Origin: Selaginella tamariscina
Lineage: Eukaryota > Streptophyta > Lycopodiopsida > Selaginellales > Selaginellaceae
Assembly (NCBI GenBank): GCA_003024785.1
Contig: PUQB01000378.1
Location: 1-64,000, forward strand
Length of the DNA stretch: 64,000 nt
Direction of reading: 5' to 3'
Part shown: in pieces, positions 12,301 to 26,984 of the stretch
How positions within the stretch are numbered: the first letter of the stretch is position 1
Layout: the number at the start of each line of letters is the position of its first letter
Notes under the pieces: generated by a model
The model's input: only the letters and a program-made list of their open reading frames with translations
Told to the model about the DNA's origin: nothing
Databases searched by the model: none
Made by a program: the position numbers and the translations under genes

Positions 12301-13851
12301 TATCTATAATGAGTTTGCCAATAACCCCAGCATAGGTTCTTCACTAACTCACACCCTGAAATATAGAAATAAGAATCATATGTATATATACATACATAGA
12401 TATTTACATGCCATCATACAAAATGCTGTTTTAAAATTTAAGCAGAATTAAAATAATTTATAGGTCTCATCATTCAGTACAATGATTTGAGCAAGCTAGC
12501 AAGTGATATAATGTATAGAAAGTAAATGTGAGTGAAGCGTATCACTTACTGCTTGAATCACTCTCAACATTGGGCACACCACCTGTAATATTAAAATGTT
12601 ATAGCAGTTACATATAAATTTATAAACAAGTTAACATTAAAGTAGTAGCCATATATAAACTTTAAAAGAAACTTACTTATTATAGGAAAATAATGGTTAA
12701 GCCTCGCTGGTTTCCATCAGTACAAACGAGTTTTGAAGGCTGACTAGCTAAAGCAAGATCTACTTTACGTTTTCCCCTCCGACCACTATTTTCATTCTCT
12801 TTCTTACAACAGCATTGACATGCATATGACTAACAATGTGTTCTTTGATATTGTTTGCACATGAACCTGCAAATTATAAACATATTACACATTTATAATA
12901 AATCAAAAATAATGTTTATAATAAAACAAAATAAAATTTACCTTTATATGGATATAATGAAATGAGGCTATTATCAGATGTGCACCGAATCTTCACTTTC
13001 TCAAGTCATTCAAAATCACTGCTCTCCCAAAGAACAAATTCACAATGTAATTGCTCACAAAGATCTGTCACTTCTTTCATTGAGTCTTCAACCAACTTCT
13101 GTTTATTTCACTCGAAGATGCCTCAGAAGAGTCCATGCAATCAGACATAGGAACATTGGTTCTTGAGCTCTTTGCCAAGCATTTCATATGTTGTTTTGAC
13201 TTGAGATGTGAATAAAATTCTTTAATGTATCTCGAGTGGATTCTGCCTCAGTAGATCCCAGTAACTTTTAGCACTCTACACACCATATGAAAAACTTGCA
13301 TTTATTAACATCCTTACTTGCAGGCTCAAACCTATCCATGCATTGCTGCAATGCTAGCTTGCTCTTTGCTGCTAAAACATCTCTAATCCAGCGTTTTCCT
13401 AAAGCACTAGCATTCTTGCTCCACATTCTAGGCCAAGAATTCTCAATATGCTCAACCTAAGAAAAAAAAATAAATTATTTAAAATTCAAATTATTTTATG
13501 GAAACATATCTCAACGATGGGCTCAATTTCATTGTGATTTTCATCTTCATCTTCTATTGGGTTTACATCATCACTTGGCTTCTCAAGTTTCTCAAGAATA
13601 GCTTTGATATAAACATCTTTCCCTGTAAATTCCCATTTTGCCTCTTGTTTGTTTCTAATTTCTATGCCTTCAGCTACATTTATAAACACCCATTTTTTTG
13701 GAAGAATATCCTCCAAATCATCTTCTATTTCCTTCCGTAACTCCTTAAATGTCAATGTGGGTAATACCTTGAGCATTCCAATTTTCTTTTGGCTTCCATT
13801 CTTTTGTAGGAAAACCACAATGTCTTTTGTAGCCATGCGGTTTAGCCCCAC
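9344..13851 (-). CDS. Putative DDE-type transposase, multi-exon, family not recognised
   Basis: Minus-strand exons in order: 13851-13486 (MATKDIVVFLQKNG onward, a small ubiquitin-like or PB1-like N-terminus), about 13455-13270 (WPRMWSKNASALGKRW and KCKFFIWCVEC), about 12800-12660 (basic, Cys-rich, GRRGKRKVD), 12265-11348 (with a CSYC pair), 11588-11310 (QISEDETQIKRCVRW), 11235-10921 (VGHASDGDGRRRK), 10840-10529, 10445-9873 (LSGSDCCENFFSKVGG) and 9679-9410 (VFYEGRNWYIGRILKM). The acidic residues in EDET, SDGD and GSDCCE could be a DDE triad. This is inferred from their order and setting, as in P/KDZ-like transposases. Exon joins use GT/AG, for example the donor at 9409/9408. The frame between the 12265 and 11588 exons is off, so the copy may be dead. 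Confidence 0.55.
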
Positions 13852-14026
13852 CCTAACAGTAGATCCCCTGCTCTAAGATCCACAGTAACCCTAAGTATAC
13901 TTAATATCTTACACACAAATCCTACCCAGTAGCAATATACGTGTATCTTACCAAGGTTTTTTAACCCCTTGAGTGCACGTACCCTAGAAAAATAGTTTAC
14001 ACTAAGTGCACTCCCTGTGTTTGACA
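9412..14026 (-). mobile_element. DNA transposon of unrecognised family nested in the solo LTR
   Basis: About 4.6 kb of sequence interrupts the LTR. The left border is sharp (homology to the LTR stops after CTTACCTTC at 9411). The right border is uncertain, between 13850 and 14080. It carries one multi-exon gene on the minus strand. I could not find convincing terminal inverted repeats by eye, nor a clear target duplication. Confidence 0.6.
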
Positions 14027-15438
14027 GGTTAGGGTTTAGGGTTGATGGATAACTCACCAAGTATGTTCCCTCTGGGAATGAATTTCAGTGCTAGCCCACT
14101 TATGTAAACAGGAAAACAGGGGGGAGGGCCTCTGTCACATAAATAAGTTAGTATATAGGAGTGAGGGTTCCTAGGTTCATGACTGAGCTCGTTACTCTTC
14201 TCCCGGTGCAAGCTTTAGCTTGTGTCGTCAAGGCACAACCCTCTGTTGTGCCGCCCTAACTTCCAGATCCAGGGGTACATCCCACCTTCGGGTAGCTTAC
14301 CCTTAATGTTGGCGAATCCATCCTGGTAGGTCTTGTCGGAATGCATGTTCCAAGAGGCAGAGGTTGAGGCTTGTCTCCAGCCTCCTCCTCCACGTCAAGC
14401 TAGGTGTAGCACTCACAGCCAAGCAAGGCACATCCGTGTCCTTGTCCAACTGTGGGTGTGGGATCTTGTTTGACAGGTTTCACAGTATCAATTCTTGAGG
14501 GTTCATTGAGTGGTTCTAGAGTTGGCATTTAGGAGCCACGTTTTGTGGTACTTGTGCAACTCTTGAATCTAAGGGCTATGGCATGATAGCCCACATCGGG
14601 GAAGCAGTGTCACATGGAGATGTGACACTGGGCTAAATGTCACATGGTAAACGCTTGAGGCACGCCCTTTAGGGTGTGTCATGGGTTTGTCGCCAAGGGG
14701 TTGGATACTCTAGCCAATAGGCATGCTTGTGCTTGCACTAGGGTCTAGCCTTGGGCATCTACTCAAGGGAGGTTAGGTCTCGTAACTAGGTGTGCTTTGG
14801 CACATTGGCTAGGGGAGTGTTCTCCTTGGAATCCAGAGGTTGAACAACCTAAGCTCATTAGCATAAGCCCTTTCATGAGGCACTTGCAAGGTCATGTGCT
14901 TAGGGTTATCCCAAACCTAGCCTTAGGGAGTTTGCTTAGCAAGACACTCGTGTTCGCCGACAGCGCACACTCGTGTCCTCATTAAGTACTAGCTCTAGTC
15001 TAGGGTATAACTTGGCCACTCAAACCCTTAGGGGTTAGTCGTGGTTCAGGGTACCCCTTGTCGCCCTAAAGGGGTTGTACTCCCGATGAGGGTGATTCCT
15101 CAAGGGGTAAGTGACGATGCCTTAGCTCTGTCTAGGGGTATGTGTGGAACACATGTCTCCTTGATGGGGGTTAGGGCATGAGCATGTCTAGGTCTTCTAG
15201 GGCAAGACCCTAAATCAACTAGGGTTATCCTTCAAGGGTTTTGGGGGTAGACACTCTAGGGAGACTTAGCTAAACCCTAAGTCTCCTGTCCACTTGGGCA
15301 TTAGAGTCTAACCCTAGGGGTCGTTGTGGTTGTTCTGGAAAACTAGCGTTGCTCACACAGGGTGATGACGCCAAATGGCCACCTGGCAGCCATGTGTCGC
15401 CACGTGTTGGCCCTTTGGGTTAAAACTCTGACACAGAC

Positions 15439-17662
15439 TTAGAGATAGAATGTATTATTTGTTACAATGGCATTTTGTGGATTATAGTGGGTATTGAAGT
15501 CCCTTGCTTTGGTTTAGAGTTATGGCTTCGAAGTTGGAATATCTTGTTGCTACATGTGAAATTGTAGTTGGTTCATTGATGTTCCATAGTTGTCTAGTAG
15601 TTATGCCATGGCTTTGGTACTTATTGTGTTATGGTTATGGGTAACTATATTAATTTTTTTTTAAAAGTTATAAATTCTTATGATAGCATTTGATAGTCTA
15701 GCTGAAGCTCGAAACGTTTCACCAAATTTATTCGTAGAAGAGGATGTAAGATCCATAAATACATGTATATATATAATGTATATACATGTATTACCCTATT
15801 AGATAATACATTAATTATAGTAGCATAACATATGGACCGTTTAAATTTGATCCATTCATTTTTATGTATAAGAATGAGTCTAAATCCAAATTAAGATACC
15901 TATTCTCATATCAAATGTTTAAATAATATTTTTAATTTTATATAATTGGCTTTAGATGTTCAAATTTGTGGTTATTAAATACGGTTTATGAATTGCAACT
16001 CTTAACATGATTACATATAACTAATAATCACTAAGGGTTTATATGTGTCTTAATTACTATCAATTTTCAAGATAATATATAATATACATACATATATATG
16101 CATGTTTGTGTGTGTAGATATATACACAAACAATCATAAAAGTTGATATACTAGATATATTGATATACGTACTTGTTTATATAAAGATATTTTACTATTT
16201 GACATAGATTTAGTTTGAATTTGGCCTAAGCATAAATATCACAATGGTAAAAGATTAATATGTTAATATTTAATTTTAGTATATTCTTAAATAAAATTAG
16301 ATATTCAAAAGAAATTAATATTAAATTAATTTCTATAAATAATAAAATCATAGAAAAGCAGATTTCGATAAGAATTTTATTGATTATAAATTAAAGCCAA
16401 ATTGATTAAGTACAATCAAATGTATAAAAAATTGTTATTTCTAAGATAGCAATATGATTTTTAATAAAGCTACACATGTAATCTTTTTTATTTATGCTTT
16501 TGTATTCAGTTTCAATCATTTTTATATGTATTTTTATAATTATGCACAAACACATTTGTAAGGGTTCTACAACTATGTTCTATTATAATTAAGAACATTC
16601 TTCAAGCAATCTTTTAAATGTTATAATAAGTCTTATTAATAAATTGTTCTTTATATTTATTCTTAATTAATCATTATATAGTTATGTATAATAATATAAC
16701 AACTTGTCAGTAATTTGAAATTTAAGAGTTAGACGATCGACATGTTCAATATGTAAGTATATAAATTTATTTTTGTCTATGTTCTAGTATGTAGTATAAA
16801 CATATCTTATTTTAAAGTTAAATACAAGTTTAAAATATTCTAGTAAGGAAATATTAATAATTTTAAAATTAGAATATCTCGATAATATTCTACAATTAAA
16901 TTGGATCAAGTATATCTTAAGGATATACTTTACTTTATTAATCGCTTATTTTATTTTAACTTTGAACGTAATTTAAGAAATTTAATTATAAAAGAATTAA
17001 GATATATAGTGTATATATAATATTTTTATTTTATTGAGGAGAGTATTAGTAATATATTTTAAAATATACCTTTATTGGATAATTTATATGTGTGTACATA
17101 TGTGTTTATGTAAATTATGTAGCTTCACACACCACCATTTAAATTTTTAATATAAATATACATGTAGACAATATCTGCATTATAAATATCTGTTTGAAAT
17201 TTAATATACTACATCTAAGCTAGTCTAATCACTTATTTTATGTAATGTATGCTAGCAAGGCAAGTGGCTACATGTCATGCAGGTAATAAGGAGCCCACAA
17301 GGAAATTTTCTAGCATGTCTGCATGTGGGCAATTTGAGAATATAGATTAATATACAAAAGTCTCAATGCAACCCTCAGAAGCAATCTTGCGTGTGCAAGT
17401 ACATATATAACACATATATGACCCGTACACAAAGCTTAAAAACCTTAGTAAATATAAGAAGATACATTTTTAATTGGAAAAATGATAAATTTAATTTCTT
17501 TAAAGATTTGGGAATGCCAATTACTAACAATTAGAAAATAATTCTCCCTGAAATTCTGCATGCACGGTCCTTTGAAGCGTGTAAGGCCAAGTCAATTTGG
17601 CAAGTGCATATAAAATATAAATATGCTTCTCGTTTGCATTCGACATATCTCTCTTTAACACA
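15439..17662. other. AT-rich spacer upstream of subtilase copy 1
   Basis: Non-coding. 15439-15620 corresponds to the stretch that became a minisatellite in unit 2 (33808 onward), 15620-15838 matches 40005-40290, and 15839 onward matches 47434 onward. The last 400 bases before the subtilase start are almost identical in both units and presumably contain its promoter. I cannot pick a certain TATA box in such AT-rich DNA. Confidence 0.6.
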
Positions 17663-20613
17663 ATGACAGCTTGGTTTCTTGTTTCTGTCTTCTTTTCTTT
17701 TCTTGTTGCTGCATATCCACAGGTAAAACATATATAATATTATACATACACTCTTTTAAGGTTCTCTATGTAGGCCACTACCCATATTGTGTACTTGGGA
17801 AGTAAGGATGAATCAACTCATCCAGACATAATAACGAACTCACAGTATCACTTACTCGAGAGTGTTCTAGGAAGGTATGCATACCATGCTTCAAGTTTTT
17901 TCCCCAGTGATTTGATTTAATTATAGCTATGAAGCTGCAAAAGCATCTCTCATCTACAGCTATAGGCATGGGTTCAATGGTTTTGCAGCTCATCTTACAC
18001 AGGAACAAGCTCATCAAATATCTAGTAACTATTTAATAGAATTGTACTTATTTAACACCTTGAACAGGTCTACCAAATGTTGTTAGTGTCTTTCCGAGTG
18101 AGCTTCACAAGGTGCATACGACAGATTCATGGGATTTCTTGGGATTATCTGGGAATATGGAGAGATCTTTATTCGGTGTTGCTAACAACTCACTATGGAA
18201 AGACACAAATTATGGGGAAAATATCATTATTGGAGTAACTGGATACTGGTATAGACAATACATGTATGTTACATAGCCTTTACTAATGCGTTTTTGTTTA
18301 ACTTACTGTAGGAATATGGCCTGAGTCCCCAAGCTTTGCAGATGATTCGATGAGTCCAATCCCCTACGATGGAAAGGTAGCTGTGAACGTGGACCGCTCT
18401 TCAACTCCTCCAATTGCAACAGGTAACTAATTAATACTGCGGACTTAGATCCTCTATATCACGAGTATTTCTTCTAACATTTATATTGGCAAGCAGAAAG
18501 CTCATTGGTGCAAGGTTCCCGGGTAGAGATGTAAACGAAACGTACGTAAAAGAGAATAGAGAGTTACTCTCACCTCGGGACGTTCATGGTCATGGGACAC
18601 ATACCACTTCCACAGCAGGAGGAACGTTTGTAAAGAATGCAAATTGGCAGGGATATGCAAATGGTACTGCAAAAGGTGGCGCCCCAATGTCTCGGATAGC
18701 AGCCTACAAAGTATGCTGGCGAGACGACTTTGAAGTTTCCTGTCCGAGTGAGTCCATCCTTGCAGCTTTTGACATGGGGATTCGTGATGGGGTTGATATT
18801 TTCTCTATTTCACTTGGCAAGGATGCAACTAACTACATGAATGTAGTAGCTATTGGTGCTTTTCATGCAGTCCAAAAAGGAATTGTTGTTGTGGCGTCTG
18901 CAGGAAACAGCGGGCCTGAAAGTGGTACGCTGGAAAACCTTGCACCTTGGATTATCACAGTTGCAGCTAGCACTATTGATCGAAACTTCTACACCAATGT
19001 GTTTCTTGGCAACAATGTGAGCTTCCCTGTAAGTGCTCTTCGATACACGTTCTTGTAACGATTGGTTGTGTATATATACAGGGTCTTATTCTCACCAAGC
19101 ATAAGCCTGAAAAGAAATGGTATTCGTTAATTTCAGGCGCAGATGCTGCAGCAAATTCTTCAAGTCCTGCACTCAGGTAGATCAGTGTGTGTTGTATGTA
19201 TCATACATTTTGTACAAAGTTGACTAATGTTTACCATTCAAGTCAATTTTGTGCTCGACGCTCTTTGGATTTCGACAAAGTCAAGAACAAAATCGTAGCA
19301 TGTTTGCTTGAAGCAAGCACTTCATATGATGAAGTGAAAATAGCCGGTGGAGTTGGGATGATTCTTTATGGATCTCCTAATTCCAATATTCTACAATCTA
19401 CAGCACGAGGGCTAAGATTTACAAATACATCCATAGTTTACACCTCTGCAAAGGAAGACAAACAAGCTACTTTCTCATATATAAACTCCACACAGTAAGC
19501 GTTTTATTTAATAGTTAGTTAATGAATGTGGTTGATATCTTGCGATTTAGGTTTCCACAAGCATATATTTCAGACAATTGAAAGAAAAACCAGCTCCAGT
19601 GATTGCTAGGTTTTCATCCAGAGGACCAAACACAATTACTTCTGATATATTAAAGGTAGTTTAACAATTTAAACTTTTATAAGTTTTTTTAAATTTAACT
19701 TATTCAGCCGGATATCGCTGCCCCAGGAGTTGATATTCTTGCAGCTTACAGTGGATATGACGATAAGAGTATCAACTATATGTTAGTCTCTGGAACGTCT
19801 ATGTCTTGCCCACATGTTTCTGGAATAGCCGCACTTCTTAAATCATACAGGCCGGATTGGAGTCCAGCTGCAATCAAGTCCGCCATCCTAACAACAGGTG
19901 ATATTTTTATATCCTAAGGTTTAGGGTTAGAGAGAACGTAATATATCACCCACTCTAGTTACATCTTTAGCTTAAATGATTAACTGATAATCTATGGTTG
20001 AGGGATGGTTAGAGAGAGGTGCTTTGTGCTGTATATTCAAAAGCATAAGCTAACATTTTAGCTTAAATGATCAGGTTTTTTTAACTGATAACTTGGGAGG
20101 TCCATTGAAGACAGACTCACTTCTTCCAGCAAATCCATTCGACTTTGGAGGAGGGCATATCAATCCAAATGCAGCAGCCCATCCTGGCCTTATTTACGAT
20201 CTTAATGAGCAAGATTACATAAACTTCCTCTGCAGTCTTAACTACACAAGAAATGAAATGAGAATCTTCACACAAGGTAATGGGACTTGCCCATCAACTG
20301 TTCCAGATGCAAGTAACTTAAATTACCCATCAATTGCAATATCTAAGTTGAGGACGAGAAAAACTGTAACTAGGAAGGCTACGAATGTAGACGACGATGC
20401 AACTACATACCGAGCAACAGTTATTGCACCAAGGGTGTCTCCGTTACTGTAAATCCTTCACAGTTGGAATTCAAACGCAAGGGTGAAACTAAGTCATTTG
20501 AAGTCACGTTTGAGGTGAAAGAATACTTCAATGGTTACCAGTTTGGTTATCTTACGTGGAGCAACAACAAGTACTTCGTCCGGAGCCCTATCTCAATATC
20601 AGTCACGCGTTGA
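17663..20613 (+). CDS. Cucumisin-like subtilase (S8A serine protease), copy 1
   Basis: Secreted plant subtilisin. The ATG at 17663 opens a hydrophobic signal peptide ([16 protein letters not shown]). The inhibitor I9 domain follows (THIVYLGSK, then [10 protein letters not shown]), with small exons at 17774-17874, 17927-18024 and from 18068. The catalytic Asp lies near 18240, His in HGHGTH (about 18590), the oxyanion Asn in SAGNSGPE (18899-18922), a PA domain at about 19140-19500, and Ser in [11 protein letters not shown] (about 19795). A fibronectin-III-like tail runs to the stop at 20611. Exons are separated by short introns of about 50 to 110 bases. Compared with copy 2 this copy has single-base differences that break the frame near the catalytic Asp and near 20430, so it is either a recent pseudogene or carries sequence errors. 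It is tail-to-tail with the lyase fragment, 120 bases away. Confidence 0.8.
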
Positions 20614-20732
20614 GAGATTATATTAATAATCAGGTAATAATCAGAAAAATAATACCTGATGTTTATACTTGTTTAATTTCTCTATATGGAGCAAATAAAA
20701 TCAATTATTTAAAGAAACGGTATTAAGCCGTA

Positions 20733-21938
<1,206 letters not shown>

Positions 21939-24900
21939 TAGGAATCAAGTATTGAGCACTACAAGATACAATAGGATGCGATCAGACCGTTGGGATCGCA
22001 GGAGATTCACCCTGCAGGTGTATATAAGCAGTGGAACAAGATATGTAATTGTATAGTTCTAAATAGAACACAAACGGTTCTCTTTTCTCGTTTTCTATCT
22101 TGGTATCAGAGCTTACTTTGGCTCACGCCGTTTCTTGTTCTTTTTTCTCTCTTGTTTATCTTCTCTAATGGCGAGCATCAGCAAGCTTGGCTTGGTCGCA
22201 CTGCAAGGGATCTCCGTCCTGGAAGGAGCGGACGGATACGTTCCATGGGTCAAGAAAATGACTCAGCTCCTAACCATGGAAGGAGTTTGGTCTGTGGTTT
22301 CTCCTAGAAGAGCTGCTTTCGATGATCCTTTGGTTCAAACTGGGAGATGCACTGCTCTTACGGGTTGATGGCATGAGCGCCCGTGAGATCTGGGAATTCT
22401 TGCACTCACGCTTTGGAAAACCATCTGCTGCTCGACTCAAAGCACTGGAGGCTCGTGTTCAGTCCATGCACTACCGGTGACTTCCCTGCTCTTGTCAAGA
22501 ATCTGCAAAAATTTTGCCGAGCTCCAGGACACTGCTCAGAGCTACAATGAGAGTCGCAAGATCCTTGCGCTCTGTGATTCTTTTGATCTAGAGTACGAGA
22601 CCATCACCACCATGGTCTTCAACATGGCTCGCACTTTCACGCAAGCTGAAGAAATGATGGAGGCACATCTGATCAAGTTGGAGCTCAAGAAACTCTCGCA
22701 GTTGTTGCCAAGCCAACTTTGCGGCGGTTCCTCAGCTGGCTCCAAGAACTCAAACCGTGCTGGAGCAAGTTCATTCAAGAACTCAGGCCGAGATGCTTCC
22801 AAGAATTCTTCAGGAAGACACCAACCAAAACGTCGCCAGCAGCATTCCCGGTGCCATGCTTGTAGCCAGGAGGGCCACTTCAAGCGAGATTGCCCTCTCC
22901 TCAAGCACCTCAGCAAGTTCCTCATCTCGGATGGAATGACTGCAGATGCCCTGGAGGGGGATTCCCAGGGATCACAGTCGGATGGGGTAAATCCTGGTTC
23001 CACCTCTCATTCACCACTAACTCTTGATTCAGGATGTGAAGAACACCTGATTCGAGACCGAGGAGTGTTCCAGGAGCTTGAACCGGGAGGAGGGAGAGTG
23101 GTGAGAGTAGGAGATGGCAACTTACTGCAAGTAGCCGGAAAGGGCAATGTATCTATTCAAGTTGGGAATGGAAAGTCTTTGAACTTCCAAGTGCCTGGCA
23201 CGTCCCACGACTTGTAAAAAATCTTGTCTCCGTTGCTAAGCTGACAGACAGCGGCTTCAACGTCCTCTTCTCCCGAAGGCAGTGTGATCTCCTCAAAGGA
23301 GCCAAGAGTGTCCTGCAGATCCCTAGGAGTGGGAATTTGTACGAGATTCCTGAGAAACACGTTGACTGCATGGCGGCCATACTGCAATTTGGCATGAGCG
23401 TTTGGGCCACGCTCACCTTCCTCTTCTACAAAAGGTACAAAAGCTGCATCTACTAGACGGCTTCTCCTCGGAACCTCTCCCACCTATGCCACGGATGTGT
23501 TCTTGGCAAACAGACTCGCTCTCAATATCCGGCTTCCACATCCTGCTCCTCTGATCTACTTCAGCTCGTTCACTCTGACATTTGTGGCCCCATGAGAGTC
23601 GAAAGTCACTCTGGCAAAAAGTACTTCATGACGTTTGTGGATGACTTTAGCCGACTGCCAGGTCTACTTCTTGCGCTCCAAGGACCAAGCCCTAGATGCT
23701 TTTAGGGATTACCTGTGCACGGCTCAGAATCAAACTGGAAGAAGGCTTAAAGTTCTACGCAGTGACTCTGGAGGAGAGTATACCTCGCTAGCTTTCAAGA
23801 GCTTCTGCTCGCAGGAGGGGATAATTCACCAACGCACATGCCCGGGTACATCACAACAAAACGGCATAGCAGAACGCAAGCAGGAGCATCATGAACACAG
23901 CCCGTTGCTTCTTGCACTGTCAGGTCTTCCTCTGCACCTCTGGTCCACAGCTGTGAAAACGGCAGTCAGGTCCAGAATCTCCTCCCTCACTCTGCTAAAC
24001 CTGACCGCATTCCAGAAGAAACATGGACAGGCAGAAGGCAAAAGGTGACTAGATTGCGACGCTTTGGGTGTCTCGCCTTCATACGACAAAGTCCTGACGT
24101 AGGAGGAAAGTTAGCGCCTCGCAGTAAGCCAACGTTCTTGGTTGGCTATGAAGACCATATCAAGGGATACTGTCTTTATGATCCATCTAATGGCAGAATA
24201 TAGGTCAGTAATGATGTAGTCTTCGATGAACGGATAGTCTATCGTGATTGTCGCACCAGCTCGCCAGTACCACCAACTGACGCTTCACGTATGGGAGGAT
24301 GACCCTGCTGAGGAAGACAGGTCGGTTGCCGAGGAGGAAAGGAATGTCATTGAAAATGAAGGTTTACCTGACACTTCGCCCACTGCACCTGCCAATTCAA
24401 CAACCGAGACTGAGTTTGCCGTAGACGACCAAGTTCAGGTTAATATCCCTGACTGCAGGCCGAGCAGCTAAACTGAATGCACAACCTGCAACACGACGAG
24501 CTCCAGAGGCTGATCGCTGGCGCAGGGACTTCCCTTTGATCTTCAACCTCTTGGACGTAACCATGCAGGTAAACCAACTCGGATTCCCAAACCCAAGGCA
24601 TTATTGGTCACTCAACCAAAGGCGTCAACTCCGAACAACTTTCACGAGGCACAGAGCTCACCTGAAGCTGCGGAGTGGATGAAGGCCATGCAGGACGAAC
24701 TTGACTCTCATCGAGCCAACCAAACCTTCACACTTGTTCCGGAAGAACCACACCAACAGGTCATGGAGGACGCTGGGTCTTCAAGAAGTACTGAACGCGG
24801 ACAACACAGTCAAGCGATTCAAGGCTCGCTTCGTTGCCAAAGGATTCTCCAGGTGCTGGGACTGCACTTTGACGAGACCTTCTCACCCACTGTCAAATCC

Positions 24901-25795
24901 GCAAGCATTCGAGTGCTCATGGCTTTCGCTGCACAGTTCGGGCTTGCTGCACATCATCTCGACGTGAAGACAGCCTTCTTGAATGCACCTCTCAAGGAGA
25001 AGCTCTTCATGACACAACCCGAAGGCTTCGAGCAGCAGGAGCTAACGGGGAGAAGCTTATATGTCAGCTCCAACGAGCAGTATGGTCTCAAGCAGGCGTC
25101 GAGAGAGTGGTATAGGTGTATCGACAGCTTTCTACGTGAGCATGGCTTTACCAAACTCGACTCTGATGGAAACCTCTATCAAAAGGAGACCTCCGAGGGC
25201 TTCCTGGTCATTGCTGTATACGTCGACGACTTTGCTCGTTAGCAGCAGCCAGGCCCTTCTCCAACGCTTCAAGGAGCTTATGAGTCAACGTATCAGCTCT
25301 CAACCTTGGACCATGGAGAAGATCGTTGGCATTCAGTAGAACGAAATGAAACTATTGGAACAGTGAAGCTAGCCAACCTCAATACGTCAATGAACTGCTA
25401 GAGCATTTCAACATGCTCAACTGTCGGCCTGCTCCAACTCCGATGGTCACAGGCTGGAAGCTGGTACGTGAAGGCATGCATGTGTTTGAGAATCCAAGTT
25501 TATATCGGCCCCTGGTAGGCGGGCTTCTCCACTTAGCGAACACCACCCGACCTGACATCTCGTTTGCTGTGGGAGTTCTCAACCACTTCAACTCAGGGCC
25601 TCTCTAAGATCATTGGCATGCTGCCAAAAGAGTCCTCAGGTATTTACAAGGAACTCGTCACTTCGGTTTGCTGTACTCTAAGAACACCAGAAGTTCCATG
25701 GTGCTTCAAGCTTTTATTGATGCCGACTGGGCTGGCGATCCAGACTCATGCGTTTCCACCACTGGCGTGTGTTGCTTGCTAAGAGGAGCACCTGT
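21939..25795 (+). mobile_element. Ty1/Copia LTR retrotransposon relic
   Basis: Old, broken copy. A partial 5' LTR (21939-22098, with a TATA box near 22020) is followed by a primer-binding site for initiator Met-tRNA (TGGTATCAGAGC at 22101). The parts come in Copia order: Gag from 22168 with a CCHC knuckle (CHACSQEGHFKRDC), protease (LDSGCEEHL), integrase (HSDICGP, DSGGEYTS), reverse transcriptase (AFLNAPL, YVDDF) and RNase H (DADWAGD). It has several breaks and no 3' LTR: the right end is replaced by an unrelated LTR fragment at 25796. It cuts off the lyase copy in unit 1 and is absent from unit 2. Confidence 0.9.
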
Positions 25796-26984
25796 CTTCA
25801 TCACCTTGTGTGAGTAACGCTAAGTCTTCCAAGATAACCACAAGAGTCTAACTTAGATGCCCAATTAGGCAAAAGATTTAAAGTCTTACCCTAAGTCCCC
25901 TAGAATGACCATCCCCGAACCTTAGATAATAACCCAAGTAAACTTTAGGATCCTGTCATAGTAAACCTAAACATGCTCATGCTCTAACCCCATAAAAGAG
26001 ATGTGTCTCACACATACCCCATGACAGAGCTAAGGCATCGTCACTTACCTTTAAGGACGGGAATATAACCCCTTTAAGGTGACAAGGGGTACTCTAAACC
26101 ACGATTAATCCCTAAGAGTGTTAATGGTCAAGTCATACCCTAGACCTATGGCTAATACTTAGCGAGGACACGAGTGTGTGCCATATATGAACACGAGTGT
26201 TCTACTAAACAAATTCCCTAAGGCTAGATTTGGATAACTTTAAGTATATGACCTTGTGAGTGCCTCATGCAAGGGCTCTTGCTAATAAGCCTAGGTTGTT
26301 CAACCTTTGTATTCCAAGGAGAACACTCCCCTAGCCAAGTGTGTTAGAGCACACCTAGTTATAAGACCTAACCTCCCTTGAGATGATACCCAAGGCTTAT
26401 CACCCTAGTGTAAGCACAAGCATGCATGTTTGCTAAAGTATCCAACCCTTTGGTAACGACAACACAAACTAAAGCTTGTACCGGGAGAAGAGTAATGAAC
26501 TCAGTCATGAACCCAAAAACCCTCACTTCTATATACTCTATCTTATTTATGTGATGGAGCCCCCTCCCCCCTCTTTTCCTATATGTGTAAGTGGGTTGGC
26601 ACGAAATTCCAACTCCTTAATTAAATTAATGAGATGAGCTTATATTTAACCTAACTCCTACCTCTAAACCCTACCTGAGGGGTGGGGGTTTTAGAGTGTG
26701 GGTTAGGGCAACCCTAGGGTTAGTCAACCTTAGGGGTGTCCATAACCCTACTTAACACGCTGAACTTATCTGCATTAACTAATTATCTTAATTAGGATGT
26801 CAAAATTGGGGGTGGGTTTTTTTAGAAAGTAAGTGATACTTTTGTTTAGAGTTTCTCGCGATATTTAAGGACAAATGGTCGACATAAGTGCATTAAGTGA
26901 GGCTATTTCTCATAAACATCTAGGGTCCAGTAATAATAATCAGCCTCCAAAATAAAAGGTTGAGTCATAGTAAAAATTATGACA
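25796..26984 (-). mobile_element. Reversed, deleted LTR of the 40297 family
   Basis: The reverse complement begins TGTCATAATTTTTACTATGAC (its 5' end is 26984) and follows the LTRs at 9224 and 45698 through to their last 80 bases, which are missing at the Copia junction. About 450 bases are absent internally. It is the most diverged LTR of this family in the window, hence probably the oldest. Confidence 0.8.

Larger units (their letters stand above)
9224..15433 (+). mobile_element. Solo LTR (same family as the element at 40297), interrupted by a DNA transposon
   Basis: Starts TGTCATAG and ends CTCTGACA, like the LTRs at 40297 and 45698, and is flanked by the 5-base target duplication CAGAC (9219-9223 and 15434-15438). 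LTR sequence occupies 9224-9411 and about 14027-15433. The middle belongs to an inserted DNA transposon, and about 185 bases of LTR are missing or unrecognisable at the right junction. No internal region or second LTR is present, so this is a solo LTR. The unit-2 equivalent (33800) lacks it, so it inserted after the duplication. Confidence 0.85.

Noticed and set aside
12962-13166. Plus-strand frames over the transposase region
   Set aside because: They are shadows of minus-strand exons with weaker, non-domain-like translations.
22542-23003. Minus-strand frame of 153 residues in the Copia Gag region
   Set aside because: It is the antisense shadow of the Gag frame with its CCHC knuckle.
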